Positions 62,299 through 64,000 of a stretch of DNA of 64,000 nucleotides are shown here, in pieces. Below the pieces are notes generated by a model. That model ran no database searches, was not told the DNA's origin, and was given only the letters and a program-made list of their open reading frames with translations. The stretch is taken from assembly GCF_036226365.1 (NCBI RefSeq), contig NZ_CP108462.1:3266501-3330500 (forward strand). Direction: 5' to 3'. The position numbers were made by a program, and so were the translations under genes. Every line of letters begins with the position of its first letter. Positions within the stretch are counted from its first letter, which is position 1. This stretch comes from Streptomyces sp. NBC_01262 (GTDB lineage Bacteria > Actinomycetota > Actinomycetes > Streptomycetales > Streptomycetaceae).

Positions 62299-62769
62299 TC
62301 AGCCGAGCTGTTCGTGGGCCGCGGTGAGGAACGCGACCTGGGGGCCGCGCACGTGGTCGCCGACGCGGTCGTGCTCGCCGAGGTCCTCCCACAGGACGTG
62401 GTCCACGGCGGTGGCGTAGTCCCAGGCGAGCCGGTGGAGGCCGGGGCCGAAGAGGACGAGGATCATCCGCTCGCAGATCCAGAGGCGGTCGATGAGGGCC
62501 CTGGCGCCGGCCAGCCATTCGGGGGTGCGGCCGGAGAGCCGGTCGGGGGCGTCGTAGCGGGCCTCGGCCAGGCGTATGCCCTGCTGGGTGAGCTGGATGA
62601 ACTCCCGCAACGCGGCGAGCCGTTCGGCACGGCGGGCCTCGGCGAGCTGCACGGCCTGCCGTCTGTCCTCGCTGCGGGCAGCCTGGCGTCCCGTGGTGAG
62701 CTGGGCCAGGTAGGACATGCCTCCGCCGAGCACGACCCCGATCAGCGATGCCCACACCTGTGTCTGCAT
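62299..62769 (-). CDS. Small hypothetical protein with N-terminal membrane anchor, 156 aa
   Basis: One hydrophobic helix at residues 5-24 (VWASLIGVVLGGGMSYLAQL), then a charged coiled-coil-like region (RQAARSEDRRQAVQLAEARRAERLAALREF, written in parts), then helices with LIDRLWICERMILVLFGPGL and DYATAVDHVLWEDL. Similar single-pass, coiled-coil proteins are common in Streptomyces and unassigned. ATG 62769; divergent from the PhzF-like gene 77 nt away and convergent with the tannase gene. Confidence 0.7.
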   Translation of the reverse strand: MQTQVWASLIGVVLGGGMSYLAQLTTGRQAARSEDRRQAVQLAEARRAERLAALREFIQLTQQGIRLAEARYDAPDRLSGRTPEWLAGARALIDRLWICERMILVLFGPGLHRLAWDYATAVDHVLWEDLGEHDRVGDHVRGPQVAFLTAAHEQLG

Positions 62770-62846
62770 GGCGGATGCCTATCAGATTCCTGTCGGACGA
62801 ACCCGGCGCCGGCGGCACTGTCGGACCCGGGTGTTTCAATACCGGG

Positions 62847-63614
62847 GTGACCGAACGACCTGACACCCACGCCCGCGCGATACCCGTCGCCCTCGACGTG
62901 GTGCGCGTGTTCTGCGGGCCCGACGGCGACCACGGGCAGGACCTGGGCGTGGTCCGCGACGGCTCGGCCGTGCGGCGGCCCGCCGACCGGCAGGCCCTGG
63001 CGGCGGACCTCGGGCAGGGCCAGACCGTGTTCGTGGACGACCCCGAGCGCGGCGAGATCGATCCGTACGCCGCCGGGGGGCCGCAGCCCTACGCCGGGCA
63101 CGCGCTGGTCGGCGCGGCGTGGCTGCTCGACGTCGATGTGCTCGTCACCGCGGCCGGCGAGGTGTTCGCGCGCAACGACGGGGAGTTCGCCTGGGTCACC
63201 GTACGGGCCGAGTGGGCGCGCCAGGGCACCCTGCGGCAGTGCGCCTCGCCGGAGGAGGTGGACGCGCTCGCCGCGCCGCCCGCCGAGGAGGGGCCGGTCT
63301 ACGCGTGGGCGTGGGCGGACGAGACCTCGGGCCGGATCAGGGCCCGGTCGTTCGACGCCGGGGCGGAGGCGGAGGCGTCGGGGGCACCGGCGGTGCTGCT
63401 GACGCATGAGCTGGACCGCGCGCTCAACATCAGCCAGGGCCGCGGCTCCCAGATCCTGACGGCGCCCGGGCGCGACGGCGAGATCGAGCTCGGCGGCCGG
63501 GTCCGGCTGGAGCGGGCCGCCGCGCCCAGGCCTATACCGATGCCCAGGCGGGTGGCGATGCCCCAGCGCTGGGCGGAAGCCCTGTATCCCGTGTCCCGGA
63601 AGAGCATCCTCTGA
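62847..63614 (+). CDS. PhzF-like (diaminopimelate-epimerase fold) protein, 255 aa
   Basis: Resembles short actinobacterial PhzF-family proteins: VVRVFCGPDGDHGQDLGVVRD (in parts), PYAGHALVGAAWLL near residue 80 corresponding to the PhzF GHPT/AxG motif, RARSFDAGAEAEASG in place of the ATGSA-containing second half, and LNISQGRGSQIL matching the QG-x-x-x-G-R/Q-x-S motif. The usual catalytic Glu in the N-terminal half is not obvious, so activity is uncertain. GTG 62847. Monocistronic. Confidence 0.7.
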   Translation: MTERPDTHARAIPVALDVVRVFCGPDGDHGQDLGVVRDGSAVRRPADRQALAADLGQGQTVFVDDPERGEIDPYAAGGPQPYAGHALVGAAWLLDVDVLVTAAGEVFARNDGEFAWVTVRAEWARQGTLRQCASPEEVDALAAPPAEEGPVYAWAWADETSGRIRARSFDAGAEAEASGAPAVLLTHELDRALNISQGRGSQILTAPGRDGEIELGGRVRLERAAAPRPIPMPRRVAMPQRWAEALYPVSRKSIL

Positions 63615-63757
63615 CCGGCTGACGACGCGGACCGGCTCCTCTGTGAATTTCTCAGGCTTCCGTCCGCCGCGGGCAACCTCCGGTATGGTCCGGCGCGTCT
63701 GACGCTCGACACCCGCGTCGAGATGACAACGGCCCCACTGAACAGAGGAGTTGACAG

Positions 63758-64000
63758 ATGTCCACACCCATGACAGCCGATCAGTTCGTGAAGGCGCTGA
63801 AGGCCGAGGGAGCCACCGTCGTCGAGCACGCCGGCTGGCGGACCCACAACAGAGCAGGCCACGGGGACTGGGGGCCGGTGCACGGGGTCGTCATTCACCA
63901 CACGGCCGGCACCAACAGCCTCAGCCTGTGCTACAACGGCCGCTCCGACCTGCCCGGTCCGCTGTGCCACGTCCACATAGCGAAGAACGGCACGCTGACG
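63758..64000 (+). CDS. N-acetylmuramoyl-L-alanine amidase (Amidase_2-like), 3' end outside window
   Basis: 81 codons present. After a helical start (TADQFVKALKAEGATVVEHAGW) comes WGPVHGVVIHHTAGTNS, with the two His of the zinc site of type-2 amidases, and LCHVHIAKNGTLT, where substrate residues lie. No signal peptide at the visible start, so it may be a phage-type or peptidoglycan-recycling enzyme, or have a non-classical export route. ATG 63758 with GAGGAG about 7 nt upstream. Confidence 0.88.
   Translation, partial: MSTPMTADQFVKALKAEGATVVEHAGWRTHNRAGHGDWGPVHGVVIHHTAGTNSLSLCYNGRSDLPGPLCHVHIAKNGTLT

Noticed and set aside
1..64000. tRNA, rRNA, CRISPR arrays, complete IS elements or prophage
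   Set aside because: No cloverleaf, rRNA core, spaced direct repeats or transposase/integrase frame was recognised by eye; a covariance-model search would be needed to exclude small RNAs.

Overview
The window is chromosomal DNA of a Streptomyces or very close relative. The evidence is very high GC with GC-rich third codon positions, GTG and TTG starts, a complete conservon (cvnA-D), a Kgd-type 2-oxoglutarate dehydrogenase, Ni-superoxide dismutase with its maturation protease, an HspR-type HAIR site in front of lon, and rare TTA (bldA) codons concentrated in accessory genes. The block lon / two-component system / kgd ... malic enzyme / amino-acid ABC transporter / methyltransferase / sodX-sodN looks like conserved core chromosome, interrupted by accessory segments.

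Layout. 1-8.95 kb: a fatty-acyl-AMP ligase (cut by the window edge), a MITE-like repeat, an NlpC/P60 wall hydrolase, an ABC-permease remnant, an XRE regulator divergent from a three-gene set with a methyltransferase, a YCII-domain protein, a TTA-containing epimerase/reductase and a StyA-like flavin monooxygenase. 8.98-12.9 kb: the conservon. 13.2-16.1 kb: PP2C-like phosphatase, a decayed marR/tautomerase pair, an APH-like kinase and a MarR regulator. 16.1-25.1 kb: a second repeat copy lying inside a terminator stem-loop, lon, a two-component system and kgd.

26.0-45.7 kb, all on the minus strand, is the most interesting region. Reading in the direction of transcription it encodes: a 17-codon leader ORF, a trypsin-like VMAP-type protein, a coupled 46-aa ORF, a MoxR ATPase, a SAV_2336/vWA protein, a 57-aa FxSxx-type peptide precursor whose terminus is F-N-N-F-V instead of F-x-S-x-x, the FxsB radical SAM enzyme, an HExxH peptide-modifying enzyme, a TIR/NB-ARC/TPR protein, a TIR-domain protein, a second MoxR ATPase, a second vWA protein and a 1216-aa FxsT-type NTPase/TPR protein. 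Nearly all genes overlap by 1-8 nt. Five of them carry in-frame TTA codons (six codons in all), so translation of the system should depend on bldA tRNA. I read this as a hybrid RiPP plus dual MoxR-vWA conflict (immunity-like) island. The individual families are known; this combination, the FxN precursor and the shared TTA gating deserve attention.

45.8-64 kb: DUF6104, a DUF4097/PadR pair with a visible promoter-operator, a large protein fusing a cytosolic region, one membrane segment and a periplasmic-binding-protein domain, a quinone-oxidoreductase-like MDR protein, malic enzyme, a polar amino-acid ABC transporter, a methyltransferase, a CGNR zinc-finger regulator, sodX/sodN, a secreted ricin-like protein, a VOC protein, a secreted tannase-like esterase with a TTA codon in its signal peptide, small unknowns, a PhzF-like protein, and the start of a peptidoglycan amidase cut by the window end. 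No rRNA, tRNA, CRISPR array or complete insertion sequence was recognised.
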